From assembly GCA_002083635.1 (NCBI GenBank), contig MSXP01000005.1, positions 248,001 to 312,000 on the forward strand: a stretch of DNA of 64,000 nt, read 5' to 3'. Under the pieces are notes generated by a model that was not told where the DNA came from, made no database searches, and was given only the letters and a program-made list of their open reading frames with translations. A program made the translations under genes and the position numbers. This DNA is from Proteobacteria bacterium ST_bin12. GTDB lineage: Bacteria; Pseudomonadota; Gammaproteobacteria; Burkholderiales; Methylophilaceae. How positions within the stretch are numbered: position 1 is the first letter of the stretch; the number at the start of each line of letters is the position of its first letter. Positions 52,628-61,886 of this stretch are shown piece after piece.

Positions 52628-55429
52628 TTAACACATTTTTGAGTGCCAAAATTGCTCAAACTCTTGTGTGGAAATGGGCTTTGAAAGCAAATATCCTTGC
52701 GCAAAATCACAGCCAGCACCCGCCAATAAATCATATTGCTCTTGGGTTTCTACACCCTCTGCAATCACTCGCATATCTAGCTTATGTGCCATTAAAATAA
52801 TCGCTTCACACAAGCCCATGTCACTAGAGTCAGCAGTCATGTTTTTAACAAAAGACTGATCAATTTTAATGTAATCAATATCATATTTTTTTAAATAAGA
52901 TAGCGATGAGTAGCCAGTGCCAAAATCGTCAATCGCCACTTGAATACCTGCATCTCTAAATTTAATTAGCTTATTTGCAACGGTATCGCTTGCATCAAGC
53001 AAAGAGCCTTCTGTAATTTCAACTACAATACTACCGCCTGGCAGGCCAGTTTTTTCTAAGTTATGAACCCAAGTAAGGCTAGGGTTTTTAAATTGAACAG
53101 GCGATTTATTAATGCTGATTTGAAAATCAGGATGCAGCGCAACACGCCACTTTTGCACTTGTTGTATTGCTTCGCGAAACACCCACTCGCCCAACTCGTA
53201 AATCAGGCCTGTATCTTCTGCAATTGGAATAAATTGGCCAGGGCTAATCAAACCTAATTGCGGATGATGCCAGCGAATTAAGGCTTCAGCCTTGAGTATT
53301 TTTCCTGTTTTTATTTCAATAATAGGCTGATAAACCAGCTTAAACTCATCTCTTTTGGCTGCATGTCTAAGGTCGTTCGCCAAGCGCATTCTAGATTGAG
53401 CTGCCGCTTGCATAGACGGCGTAAAATAACTGTAACGATTACGCCCTTCTGCTTTGGCAACATACATGGCTTGATCGGCATTTTTTAATAAATTATCAAA
53501 ATCAATCGCATCAGATGTGTACAAAGTAATGCCAATACTGGCAGAAATATAAATAGGCTCCGCGCCCAGTTCAAATGGTCTAATTAATTGAACAAGGATA
53601 TTTTCTGCAATTCGTTCAGAGTTACTTACATCATCCATTTCGCTCATCAAAATCACAAACTCGTCACCACCTAGGCGCGCTACGGTATCGGTTTCACGCA
53701 CACAGCTTTTTAATCTTAACGCAACGGCTTTTAACAAGTCGTCACCTTTGTCATGACCCATCGTGTCATTCACTTCTTTAAAGTGATCTAGGTCTAAAAA
53801 CATCAACGCTAATGATAAACCTGTACGCTCTAACTTTCTGATTTCCTGCTCTAACCTATCTCTAAACATACGGCGGTTAGGCAAATTAGTAAGTGCATCA
53901 AAGTTAGCTTGTTGCCAGATTAAGTCTTCTGCTTCTTTTTGCTTGCTAATGTCGCGCACAATACCCAGCACACTACGCTTGCCTTGAAACTCTACGCGTG
54001 ATGCATGTAAGTCCATCCAAATAGACTCTTGGCCGCCTTTCAACAAAAACTCAGCTTGATAATGTTTTACTGGCTCTTTATCATTTGTGACCCGCTGGGA
54101 AAATCGTTGATTCCATAACTCCAAATATGCGGGCGCTACTACTTTTTCAAATGGCAATCCCACAAACTCTTCATGACTGTAACCCAACATTTTGGGCAGA
54201 ATAGGATTACAAAAAATAAAACGGTAATCTTGCGCAACAAAAACACCATCTACCATCGCCTCTAGCAAGGCGCGCTGATTCGAATCACTTTCTCTTAATG
54301 CGGCCTCAATTTTCTTAATTTCATCAATATCGGTATGAGTACCGACAACACGCTCAGCGGCACCTTTCGCATTGGTACTGACAATTTTGCCGCGACTTAG
54401 TACCCATTTATAATCGCCACTTTTACATAAAATACGGTGCTCAATCGCATATCGGTCTGATTTACCAAGCACATAGGCTTTTAGTGCAGCCAATACTTTG
54501 GGCAAATCTTCAGCATGCACCAACTTCTCCCACTCAGTCACACTGGCGACAAGGTCATCTTCGTTATAACCTAACATTTCTCTCCATTGGCTTGAATAGG
54601 TCACTTCTTTGGTCATGACATTCCAATCCCAAACGCCATCTCGTGCACCATCTAATGCAAATTTCCAGCGCTCCTCACTAATCCGAATGGCTTCTAACAA
54701 ACGTGCGTCTTTTAACACTATTCGGCGCGTTAAAAAAACACCAATCGCCATCAATACAACTGTAAAAGCAATCATAAAAGTTACAATGAGTGTCTGCGCA
54801 TTGCGTGATGCATCTCCCAGTGCATTTGAAAATGCGTCCTCAATAGGCGTTAATTGAAAGTTGATTTGATTGATTTCATCAATCAGCTGATGCACCTTAT
54901 CTTGATTCACATCATCACTATTGATATGTTGATGCATCTGTTTTGCCAGCGCAACAATACGCCCAACCATCTCATCGCCCTGCTCCCAATACTCAATGGA
55001 TGGCTTCATTAAACTGGTATGCTGAAAATTGAGAAACAAGTTCACCATGCCAGAAACGTCATCAGGGTTATTTTCAGCTTTAATAAATGCTTGCTTAGCC
55101 TGCATCATATTAGGCTTAGATTTCTGCAAGGCCAAGCGCGCAACTTTGTCTTGCAGGGGAACTTCTATCTCAGCTAAAAATTGCTGATAATCTAATTCAG
55201 CATGCGTTTTGGCATAATGGTTTAAATGATAGACGGATTCTTTTTGTGATTTTGACCAAAGGCTTTCACCACTGACATAAGCCCTTACTGCAGATAAGGC
55301 GCTCATACTAATAACGCCTAGGAATAACAAAAGTGCCACAATAATAAAAAATGGCCAAATCGTTTGTATTAACTGCCTATTAACAGAGTTAATACTAGTT
55401 GCTCCAATGATTGGTTTTTTATTTGTCAT
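52628..55429 (-). CDS. PAS-GGDEF-EAL signalling protein
   Basis: A 933-residue membrane-bound protein making and/or breaking c-di-GMP. Layout: membrane segment about 22-46, a periplasmic helical sensor region (about 47-210), second membrane segment about 211-235, PAS/PAC (about 247-375, ERWKFALDGARDGVWDWN), second PAS (about 385-505), GGDEF domain with intact RLGGDEFVIL (about 590), and a full EAL domain with AEALIRWHHP, VVEITEGSLL, AIDDFGTGYSSLSYLKK, IKIDQSFV, AEGVETQEQ and AQGYLLSKP. All catalytic residues of both domains are present, so it may do both activities. The start at the TTG/ATG region has a weak ribosome site (ATG at 55427-55429). Confidence 0.93.
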   Translation of the reverse strand: MTNKKPIIGATSINSVNRQLIQTIWPFFIIVALLLFLGVISMSALSAVRAYVSGESLWSKSQKESVYHLNHYAKTHAELDYQQFLAEIEVPLQDKVARLALQKSKPNMMQAKQAFIKAENNPDDVSGMVNLFLNFQHTSLMKPSIEYWEQGDEMVGRIVALAKQMHQHINSDDVNQDKVHQLIDEINQINFQLTPIEDAFSNALGDASRNAQTLIVTFMIAFTVVLMAIGVFLTRRIVLKDARLLEAIRISEERWKFALDGARDGVWDWNVMTKEVTYSSQWREMLGYNEDDLVASVTEWEKLVHAEDLPKVLAALKAYVLGKSDRYAIEHRILCKSGDYKWVLSRGKIVSTNAKGAAERVVGTHTDIDEIKKIEAALRESDSNQRALLEAMVDGVFVAQDYRFIFCNPILPKMLGYSHEEFVGLPFEKVVAPAYLELWNQRFSQRVTNDKEPVKHYQAEFLLKGGQESIWMDLHASRVEFQGKRSVLGIVRDISKQKEAEDLIWQQANFDALTNLPNRRMFRDRLEQEIRKLERTGLSLALMFLDLDHFKEVNDTMGHDKGDDLLKAVALRLKSCVRETDTVARLGGDEFVILMSEMDDVSNSERIAENILVQLIRPFELGAEPIYISASIGITLYTSDAIDFDNLLKNADQAMYVAKAEGRNRYSYFTPSMQAAAQSRMRLANDLRHAAKRDEFKLVYQPIIEIKTGKILKAEALIRWHHPQLGLISPGQFIPIAEDTGLIYELGEWVFREAIQQVQKWRVALHPDFQISINKSPVQFKNPSLTWVHNLEKTGLPGGSIVVEITEGSLLDASDTVANKLIKFRDAGIQVAIDDFGTGYSSLSYLKKYDIDYIKIDQSFVKNMTADSSDMGLCEAIILMAHKLDMRVIAEGVETQEQYDLLAGAGCDFAQGYLLSKPISTQEFEQFWHSKMC

Positions 55430-55541
55430 CGAATGATCAATTAAATGGATTTTGCCACCTTAAATGATGATGTGCTGCTAAACCAAGTACAACATCCTAT
55501 TTTGTACCAAGAGTTTTGATGCGTTAGCGCTAGCAATAATA

Positions 55542-57383
55542 TTACTCTAACACTAACAAAAACTCATCCCCATAACGATCTAATTTAGCTTGCCCTACTC
55601 CGCTGATTCTACTCATTTCTGTCAGGCTTTGTGGACGCTGATTGAAAATTTCCAGCAGCGTACTGTCATGAAAAATCACATATGGTGGCACGCCTTGTTC
55701 TCGCGCTAATTCCAAGCGCTTAGCTTTTAATGCCATCCACAGCGGGTCATCGCTCAAACCATCATAAGCCGCTTTGGCGTTTGAACTGCGTTGCGCTTTG
55801 CTCAAGCTCGCTTTTGCCTTACCTACTGCTTCAATATCGCGCCTTAACCATATTTCAGTCTCACCTTTTAATACTGGGCGTGCGGCTTCTGTCAGTTTTA
55901 ATCCGCCATAGGCTTGAATATCCGCCTCTAAATAGCCACCCGCCACTAGCTGCCTAAACACACTGCTCCACTGGGCAGATGAGATATTTTTACCTACACC
56001 AAACACACTTAAAGCCTGATGATTAAACTGCGCTACTTTTGCATTGGTTTTTCCCAACAATATATCGATTAAGTGCACTACGCCAAAACGCTGCCCTGTG
56101 CGGTATACAGCAGATAAAGCCATTTGAGCGGCTTGCGTTGCATCCCAAGTGTCCATTGGATTCAAACAATTATCACATTGGCCGCAATTGCCCGCGTGTT
56201 GCTCGCCAAAATAGCGCAATATGGTTTGGTGTCGGCAATCTGTGGATTCGCAAAACCCCAATAACGCATCCAGTTTTTGCCGCTCGACCTGCTTGCGTTC
56301 TTCTGGCGCATCACCAGAATCCAGCATTTGGCGCATGCTGACTACATCTCCTAAACCATAAGCCATCCAAGCATTTGCTGGCAAACCGTCGCGCCCTGCA
56401 CGACCGGTTTCTTGATAGTAACTTTCCATGCTTTTGGGTAAATCTAAATGCGCCACAAAACGCACATTCGGCTTATCAATACCCATACCAAACGCAATGG
56501 TCGCCACAATAATCACGCCTTCTTCACGCAAAAATCGGCGTTGGTTTTGAGTGCGAACACTCACATCTAAACCAGCATGGTAAGGCAGCGCATCCCAGCC
56601 GCGCTCTTTTAGCCAACTGGCGGTTTCTTCTACTTTTTTGCGGGATAAGCAATACACAATACCTGCGTCATTGGCATGCTCAGATTCCAAAAAAGACTCT
56701 AACTGCTCACGCGCTTTTAATTTGTGCGTCACGCGATAACGGATATTGGGTCTATCAAAGCTGGCCACAAATTGGCGTGCATTTTCAAGTGATAAACGCT
56801 CTACAATTTCAGCACGTGTGGGCGCATCGGCAGTGGCGGTCAACGCAATACGCGGCACGTTAGGAAATTGCGTGTGTAAAGCGGTTAACTTGCGATATTC
56901 AGGCCTAAAATCATGCCCCCATTCCGACACGCAATGCGCCTCATCAATGGCGAAAAGTGCAATTCCAGTATGCATTTCAATCTGCTCTAATTGCGCTAAA
57001 AAACCGCTTAATAATAAGCGCTCTGGCGCCACATACAAGATTTCTAGTTCGCCTTGTATCAGCTGAGAAGTGACTTGGCGTGATTGCTCAGCATCTAAAC
57101 TGGAATTTAAAAACGCCGCTTTTACACCCAATTGCTGCAAAGCTTCAACTTGGTTTTGCATCAAAGCAATCAATGGCGAAACCACAATTGTCACGCCATT
57201 ACGCAGCAGAGCAGGCAATTGATAACACAGAGATTTACCACCGCCAGTCGGCATTAAAACCAGCGCATCACCACCTGCAGTTACATGCTCAATAATGGCT
57301 TGCTGCTCACCGCGAAATGTAGAATATCCGAAAACTTGATGTAGGCGTTGCTGGGCGTGGCTTGTGAAAGTGGTTTTTAACAT
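55542..57383 (-). CDS. recQ: ATP-dependent DNA helicase RecQ
   Basis: 3'-5' helicase of the RecF pathway. The 613-residue protein has Walker A MPTGGGKS (about 43-50), DEAH box FAIDEAHCVSEWGHDFRPEY (about 143-162), the helicase motif VI QETGRAGRDG, the zinc-binding cysteines in the RQC region (CGQCDNCLNP), and a C-terminal HRDC domain (LLEIFNQRPQSLTEMSRISGVGQAKLDRYGDEF). Length and order are those of full RecQ. It is monocistronic and divergent from the small protein at 57504. Confidence 0.96.
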   Translation of the reverse strand: MLKTTFTSHAQQRLHQVFGYSTFRGEQQAIIEHVTAGGDALVLMPTGGGKSLCYQLPALLRNGVTIVVSPLIALMQNQVEALQQLGVKAAFLNSSLDAEQSRQVTSQLIQGELEILYVAPERLLLSGFLAQLEQIEMHTGIALFAIDEAHCVSEWGHDFRPEYRKLTALHTQFPNVPRIALTATADAPTRAEIVERLSLENARQFVASFDRPNIRYRVTHKLKAREQLESFLESEHANDAGIVYCLSRKKVEETASWLKERGWDALPYHAGLDVSVRTQNQRRFLREEGVIIVATIAFGMGIDKPNVRFVAHLDLPKSMESYYQETGRAGRDGLPANAWMAYGLGDVVSMRQMLDSGDAPEERKQVERQKLDALLGFCESTDCRHQTILRYFGEQHAGNCGQCDNCLNPMDTWDATQAAQMALSAVYRTGQRFGVVHLIDILLGKTNAKVAQFNHQALSVFGVGKNISSAQWSSVFRQLVAGGYLEADIQAYGGLKLTEAARPVLKGETEIWLRRDIEAVGKAKASLSKAQRSSNAKAAYDGLSDDPLWMALKAKRLELAREQGVPPYVIFHDSTLLEIFNQRPQSLTEMSRISGVGQAKLDRYGDEFLLVLE

Positions 57384-57503
57384 TGCTAGTATTCTACACT
57401 GCGTGTAGATTCTGCCATTAAACTAGCGTAAAAAAACCTTGCATCCTTTCACAAGCTTCGCTAAAAAGAGAGTAATCTAGATATTTACTTTGGGATTAAG
57501 TAG

Positions 57504-57725
57504 ATGAAAAAAACCTATTACATTGATTATCGCCAAGTGCCATTTGAAGGGCATGCGCATCGCTATCTTTGTGCCGATTGCAAAGTAGAAACCACTACCA
57601 TTAATGGCCAGTTGAGTGGGCATTTAGCCACTTGTGCTTATAGGATTGCATTAGAAAAAGCTGGCTATGAATCATCTGGGGCATGCCAGACACCTGCCTC
57701 GTTAGATGCAGATGATGTCGACTAA
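57504..57725 (+). CDS. Small putative zinc-binding protein
   Basis: A 73-residue protein of unknown function. A CxxC pair (YLCADCKVE, about 23-30) and a later HLATC segment (about 42-46) could bind one zinc ion, giving a small zinc-ribbon-like fold. The C-terminus is acidic (SLDADDVD). GGGA is near the start (GGGATTAAGTAG). It stands alone between divergent recQ and a convergent nuclease gene. Function cannot be assigned. Confidence 0.6.
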   Translation: MKKTYYIDYRQVPFEGHAHRYLCADCKVETTTINGQLSGHLATCAYRIALEKAGYESSGACQTPASLDADDVD

Positions 57726-57776
57726 CTAAAAGCAGTAATTAATACAATATGATGCTGTAAAATTATTCACACAACT

Positions 57777-59168
57777 TTAGAGCATCATCAACTGAGTTTT
57801 GGGGTTATTGATGACTTTAAGTAATAATTTATAGGTATCTAAATCAAACTTAAAGTGCGCGTTTTCTTGTAGCTTTTCTGCCAAATCGACATCATTTTCA
57901 ACCATTCCTAAATATGTCCAATACTCAAAAATATGTAGCTGGGTTTTATCGTTTTCGCCATTATGTTCGCGGATACCAATTTTGCCAGGGTAGGGCCAGT
58001 TTTTTAATCGATGCGCAATTAAGGCTTGTTGCAAGCGCAAGTAATGCATTTCTGGTGACTCTTTGCCGCAACATACACCTTTGCAGCGTTTGATTTGGCT
58101 GGAAAAACAAGCGCCACTGCCTGCGGCTTCTAAACCTAAATAGCGCGGGCAAAGTTGGTGCGCCTCGGCAATGCTACGCAAACTTTCTACAGCTTGGTGT
58201 TTGCTTTTAAACGTGCCAAATAATTGGCCTAATTCTATGGGATTAATATCGCTTTCGCGCACTAATTCCAATAGATTTTTTGCCTCGAAATTAGTGTTAA
58301 GTTTCCAGCTGCACAGTTGGCGCTCGTTGCGTAACTGGCGGTTGTAAATGGGTTGACGTTCTTTTACCAGTTTCGATTCTAACAATAGCGCGCTGAAATC
58401 GCCTGCTGCCGTTATCCATTCAACGCGTTTAATCTCTTGCGTAATACGCATTTCTTTGGTGCTGGCGTGGTCGCTACTAAAATGGCTGAGTATGCGCGCG
58501 CGAATATTGACACTTTTGCCGATATATAAGGGCAATTCATTATCGGCATAAAACAAGTAAACGCCTGGTGTTTCAGGCATATCATCAAGCAAGTTGGCAT
58601 CTAAATGGGATGGCAAACTGGGCGCGTTCATTAATTTTGCTGCCGCGTTTCTGATTGCGGCGTCGCCCAACTCTAATTGGGCGGATTCAATAAAGCCCAA
58701 CATTACGTCTACATCGCCCATGGCACGGTGGCGCGCAATAGTGGTGAGATTATGGCGTTGCATAATGGCATCTAAGCCATGGCTTTTGTGCTGCGGATAC
58801 AGCAGGCGTGAAAGCTTGACCGTACAAATCACCTTTTGACGCAGTGTAATGCCAATACGCTTAAATTCCGATTTTAAAAAACCATGATCAAAACGCACAT
58901 TGTGCGCAGCCAATACGCTACCTTCTAAAAAAGCCAGTAGCGTGTCAGCTACCTCTTTAAACAACGGTGCATTGGCGACCATTTCATTGTTAATGGTAGT
59001 CAGTTGTTGAATAAACGCAGGAATCGGCTGTTCTGGGTTCACCAAGGTTTGCCAGCGCGCAGTTTCAATGCCATTATCAAATCGCACCAGAGCAATTTCG
59101 GTAATACGGTCGCGTAGCGGCATGGCGCCGGTAGTTTCCAAATCTAAAAAAGTAACGGATGGCAGCAA
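57777..59168 (-). CDS. Exonuclease-GIY-YIG nuclease fusion (DnaQ-like plus UvrC/Cho-like)
   Basis: A 463-residue two-domain nuclease. N-terminal 3'-5' exonuclease of the DEDDh type: FLDLETTG (7-14; D9, E11), AAHNVRFDHGFL (about 88-99; H90, D95), and HRAMGDVDVMLGF (about 147-159; H, D). C-terminal GIY-YIG nuclease: ETPGVYLFYADNELPLYIGKSVNIRARILSHF (about 199-230). This fusion is known as an alternative UvrC/Cho-type protein in betaproteobacteria and may act in excision repair. The start is TTG at 59168 because the next ATG lies inside the exonuclease motif. Confidence 0.9.
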   Translation of the reverse strand: MLPSVTFLDLETTGAMPLRDRITEIALVRFDNGIETARWQTLVNPEQPIPAFIQQLTTINNEMVANAPLFKEVADTLLAFLEGSVLAAHNVRFDHGFLKSEFKRIGITLRQKVICTVKLSRLLYPQHKSHGLDAIMQRHNLTTIARHRAMGDVDVMLGFIESAQLELGDAAIRNAAAKLMNAPSLPSHLDANLLDDMPETPGVYLFYADNELPLYIGKSVNIRARILSHFSSDHASTKEMRITQEIKRVEWITAAGDFSALLLESKLVKERQPIYNRQLRNERQLCSWKLNTNFEAKNLLELVRESDINPIELGQLFGTFKSKHQAVESLRSIAEAHQLCPRYLGLEAAGSGACFSSQIKRCKGVCCGKESPEMHYLRLQQALIAHRLKNWPYPGKIGIREHNGENDKTQLHIFEYWTYLGMVENDVDLAEKLQENAHFKFDLDTYKLLLKVINNPKTQLMML

Positions 59169-59225
59169 GAGTTAAACCACAAAGTATGAATAGGTAAAAG
59201 TGTAGCTTGAATTGAGGAAATACGT

Positions 59226-59352
59226 AATAAGTGTCTGCGCGAGCGAGTTACGGCGTTGCGCGGTGCTCGCCGCCTCACCGTACTTAGTGTACTGTCTCGG
59301 CCTTTGCGCTCCGTGCGCCTTGTACTTCGTCTTGCTCAACGACTTATTCCGC
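59226..59352. repeat. GC-rich intergenic repeat element
   Basis: A 127-bp block of higher GC content than its neighbours, bounded by imperfect inverted ends (AATAAGTGTCTGCGCGAGCGAG against CTTGCTCAACGACTTATT). It fills the gap between the nuclease gene and a small membrane protein gene. It looks like a dispersed palindromic repeat, but no other copy lies in this window. Confidence 0.45.
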
Positions 59353-59358
59353 CTCTCC

Positions 59359-59514
59359 TTAACGTAAAAACATGAAATAAATCATTAACCCAAAATATAA
59401 AAACGCAAAAAATCCCACTATCCAAAATACATTCAGTAGATTTTTATTAATGATTTTTAGCTGGTTTTCAATTGCCAATAGTTGCGCATCTTTTTCTTTG
59501 CTGTCAGTTTGCAT
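59359..59514 (-). CDS. Small single-membrane-segment protein
   Basis: A 51-residue protein. From the ATG at 59512-59514, preceded by GAGG, it has a charged, helical N-terminus (TDSKEKDAQLLAIENQLKIINKN) and one membrane helix near the C-terminus (LLNVFWIVGFFAFLYFGLMIYFMFLR). Frame extension upstream to 59556 has no ribosome site. No family is recognised. Confidence 0.6.
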   Translation of the reverse strand: MQTDSKEKDAQLLAIENQLKIINKNLLNVFWIVGFFAFLYFGLMIYFMFLR

Positions 59515-59561
59515 GGTGCTTTCCTCTGTAAAATAATAGCCTCTGTAAAATATCATTTATC

Positions 59562-60131
59562 ATGACCACGCCACCAGCAACAAATTCAGACTTACGCATG
59601 CTGACCACGCAATTTGCGCAAAATGGACGACTAGATGCGATTTATTTACGCCCTGCGCGTAATGTGCCCTGTGTGCAAACCACTCACGCAATGGCAATTG
59701 CGGGCCAAGGATTAATCGGTGACAGAACACTTAAAACACCTTCACGCAATCCACTGGGCTCCAATAGGCAAGTGACATTGATACAAGCAGAGCATATTGC
59801 AGTAATCGCTGCTTTTTTAAATAAACCGGTAGATGCAGCTTGGTTAAGGCGTAATTTAGTGGTTTCTGGCATTAACTTACTGGCAGCCAAAAGCTTATTT
59901 AAAGACCAGCCGATGCAATTATGTATTGGCGAAGTGGTTTTAGAAATTACTGGCCCTTGCGAACCTTGCAGCAAAATGGAAGCGGCTTTAGGCAAAGGCG
60001 CTTATAACGCCATACGTGGCCATGGCGGTGTGAATGCAAAAGTAATTGTAGGTGGCGAATTAAAGCTGGGTGATAGTGTGCAATGCAAAGTAGGCAGCAA
60101 TAATGCTAGCTTGCAAACTGCATTATTTTAA
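59562..60131 (+). CDS. MOSC-domain protein
   Basis: A 189-residue MOSC protein, a fold that carries sulfur from molybdenum-cofactor-type sulfurases to substrates. Seen: LDAIYLRPARN (about 24-34), AGQGLIGDRTLKTPSRNPLGSNRQVTLIQAEHI (about 48-80) and LEITGPCEPCSKMEAALGKGAYNAIRGHGGVNAKVIVGGELKLGD (about 127-171) with the conserved Cys of the C-E-P-C stretch. It matches the single-domain type. Neighbours are small unrelated genes. Confidence 0.88.
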   Translation: MTTPPATNSDLRMLTTQFAQNGRLDAIYLRPARNVPCVQTTHAMAIAGQGLIGDRTLKTPSRNPLGSNRQVTLIQAEHIAVIAAFLNKPVDAAWLRRNLVVSGINLLAAKSLFKDQPMQLCIGEVVLEITGPCEPCSKMEAALGKGAYNAIRGHGGVNAKVIVGGELKLGDSVQCKVGSNNASLQTALF

Positions 60132-60154
60132 TTATCAACGTAAGATTAATATGC

Positions 60155-60337
60155 TTAAACATTAACCCGCGCCTGCATAGCTTCTGCATATAGATTGCGA
60201 TGCTTTAAACAATCTGCGCTCGTTTTATCATGGCAATGTGTGCGTAATTTACATGCACAACTTTCTGCAACTAGCTGCTCTAATTTCTGCAACATGGTGT
60301 TGCCAGTTTGTACTGAATTTTTTTCCATTTCCGACAT
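60155..60337 (-). CDS. Small cysteine-containing protein
   Basis: A 60-residue protein of unknown function with AAGGA before the ATG. Cysteines and histidines are arranged SCACKLRTHCHDKTSADCLKH, which may bind a metal. It sits between the MOSC gene and a small acidic gene. No family is recognised. Confidence 0.55.
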   Translation of the reverse strand: MSEMEKNSVQTGNTMLQKLEQLVAESCACKLRTHCHDKTSADCLKHRNLYAEAMQARVNV

Positions 60338-60426
60338 TTTGCATCCTTAATTAATTGCGCGCATCAGTTTTAAGCTATTCCAACTTTATACAGCATATTA
60401 GTGCGCTATATCTAGTTTAAATTGCA

Positions 60427-60459
60427 TCAAATTGACATATTAATACAATCAAATTGACA
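60427..60459 (+). promoter_or_regulatory. Tandem direct repeat upstream of the small acidic gene
   Basis: TCAAATTGACA occurs at 60427-60437 and 60449-60459, spaced 22 bp (two helical turns). The downstream TTGACA with TACATT 16 bases later is a promoter candidate for the gene at 60514; the repeat may be a regulator site. Confidence 0.4.
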
Positions 60460-60513
60460 CATTCAAAAACGATAATACATTTTTAATAGTAGCAATGTTA
60501 AAGGAGTTTAAAA

Positions 60514-60729
60514 ATGAAATTATTGAACCGCTTGCGCGAAATGCGTGAAGAGCAAACCGAAGAAGAATATGCGCCTGATGAGCACAGCTTTTATGCCTTT
60601 GAAAATGCAGAAAAGCCTGAGGACGATTACTTGGACACGATTGGCGTGGGCACTACAACGATTGACGATATTATTCGTTTAAATGTTGAGCACCGTAATT
60701 TGCAAATGAGCCTTTACGCAACAGCTTAA
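60514..60729 (+). CDS. Small acidic protein
   Basis: A 71-residue, acidic, probably helical protein (REMREEQTEEEYAPDEHSFYAFENAEKPEDD). AAAGGAG precedes the ATG at good spacing, which makes expression likely. Ends VEHRNLQMSLYATA. No family recognised. Convergent with galE. Confidence 0.6.
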   Translation: MKLLNRLREMREEQTEEEYAPDEHSFYAFENAEKPEDDYLDTIGVGTTTIDDIIRLNVEHRNLQMSLYATA

Positions 60730-60739
60730 AACGTTTTTA

Positions 60740-61756
60740 TTACTTGTTAGCAAACCCATTGGGGTTGCTAGATTGCCAATGCCAAGTATCGCGGCACATC
60801 TCTTCTAAATTACGGCTTGCCTGCCAGCCTAATACTGTTTTAGCCACTGTTGCATCTGCATAATTAATCGCCACATCGCCCAAACGTCTGGGTAAAATTT
60901 CATATGGAATATCTTTTGCGCTGTTTTTAGCAAAAGCATTTACCACATCTAATACACTGTAACCAACACCAGTGCCTAAGTTAACGGTAATCATGGCTTG
61001 TTTTTTAGCCAGATAATCCAGCGCAGCCACATGGCCATCGGCCAAATCCATCACATGAATATAATCGCGCACACCTGTGCCGTCGTGTGTGGCGTAATCG
61101 TTACCAAACACGCGTAGTTTTGCCAAACGCCCTACCGCGACTTGCGCCACGTAAGGTAATAGATTATTGGGGATTCCATTTGGGTCTTCACCGATTAGCC
61201 CAGAATTGTGCGCGCCAATCGGATTAAAGTAGCGCAGCAAAGCAATGCGCCAAGTGTTATCAGCTTTGTGCAAATCGCGCAAAATATCTTCAATCATTAA
61301 TTTACTGCGGCCGTAGGGATTTGTGGCGCTTAGAGGGAAATCTTCTTTAATCGGTACACTAGCTGGGTCGCCATATACAGTGGCAGATGAGCTGAACACG
61401 ATATTTTTAACGCCAAACTCTGCCATCACTTCAAACAGATTAAGGCTGCCTACCACGTTATTATCATAATAAAGTTGTGGTTTTTCAGTAGATTCACCCA
61501 CTGCTTTTAGACCCGCAAAATGCACAACAGCGCTAATGCTATGCGCTGTAAAAATGGCGCGCATCGCAGCTTTGTCGCGAATATCGGCTTGAACAAACGT
61601 AAATGTTTTGCCAGAAATTTGGGTAACGCGTTTTAAAGATTCTGGCGAACTGTTAGATAAATTATCAACGACTATAATCTCATGCCCTGCAGCCAGCATT
61701 TGTACGCACGTGTGCGAACCGATATATCCTGCGCCACCTGTAACTAATATTGCCAT
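60740..61756 (-). CDS. galE: UDP-glucose 4-epimerase
   Basis: Interconverts UDP-glucose and UDP-galactose with bound NAD, supplying sugar nucleotides for envelope polysaccharides. The 338-residue protein has VTGGAGYIGSH (5-15), FVQADIRD, SSSATVYGDPASVPIKE, the catalytic YxxxK (NPYGRSK, about 150), ALLRYFNPIGAH, and DGTGVRDYIHVMDLADGHVAAL. Length and order are those of GalE. It is followed downstream by no sugar genes in this window; the Crp/Fnr gene lies upstream on the same strand, separated by 130 bp. Confidence 0.96.
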   Translation of the reverse strand: MAILVTGGAGYIGSHTCVQMLAAGHEIIVVDNLSNSSPESLKRVTQISGKTFTFVQADIRDKAAMRAIFTAHSISAVVHFAGLKAVGESTEKPQLYYDNNVVGSLNLFEVMAEFGVKNIVFSSSATVYGDPASVPIKEDFPLSATNPYGRSKLMIEDILRDLHKADNTWRIALLRYFNPIGAHNSGLIGEDPNGIPNNLLPYVAQVAVGRLAKLRVFGNDYATHDGTGVRDYIHVMDLADGHVAALDYLAKKQAMITVNLGTGVGYSVLDVVNAFAKNSAKDIPYEILPRRLGDVAINYADATVAKTVLGWQASRNLEEMCRDTWHWQSSNPNGFANK

Positions 61757-61886
61757 TATTGATGCTTTGTTTGATGTTTAAAAATGCCATGATACTGCAT
61801 AAATCACGTCTTTTTATGGCAAAAAAATGACGCATCCTAAAAATTTAACTCAAAAAATGGGTTAAGTTTTCAAGTTAAGTAAGCAA

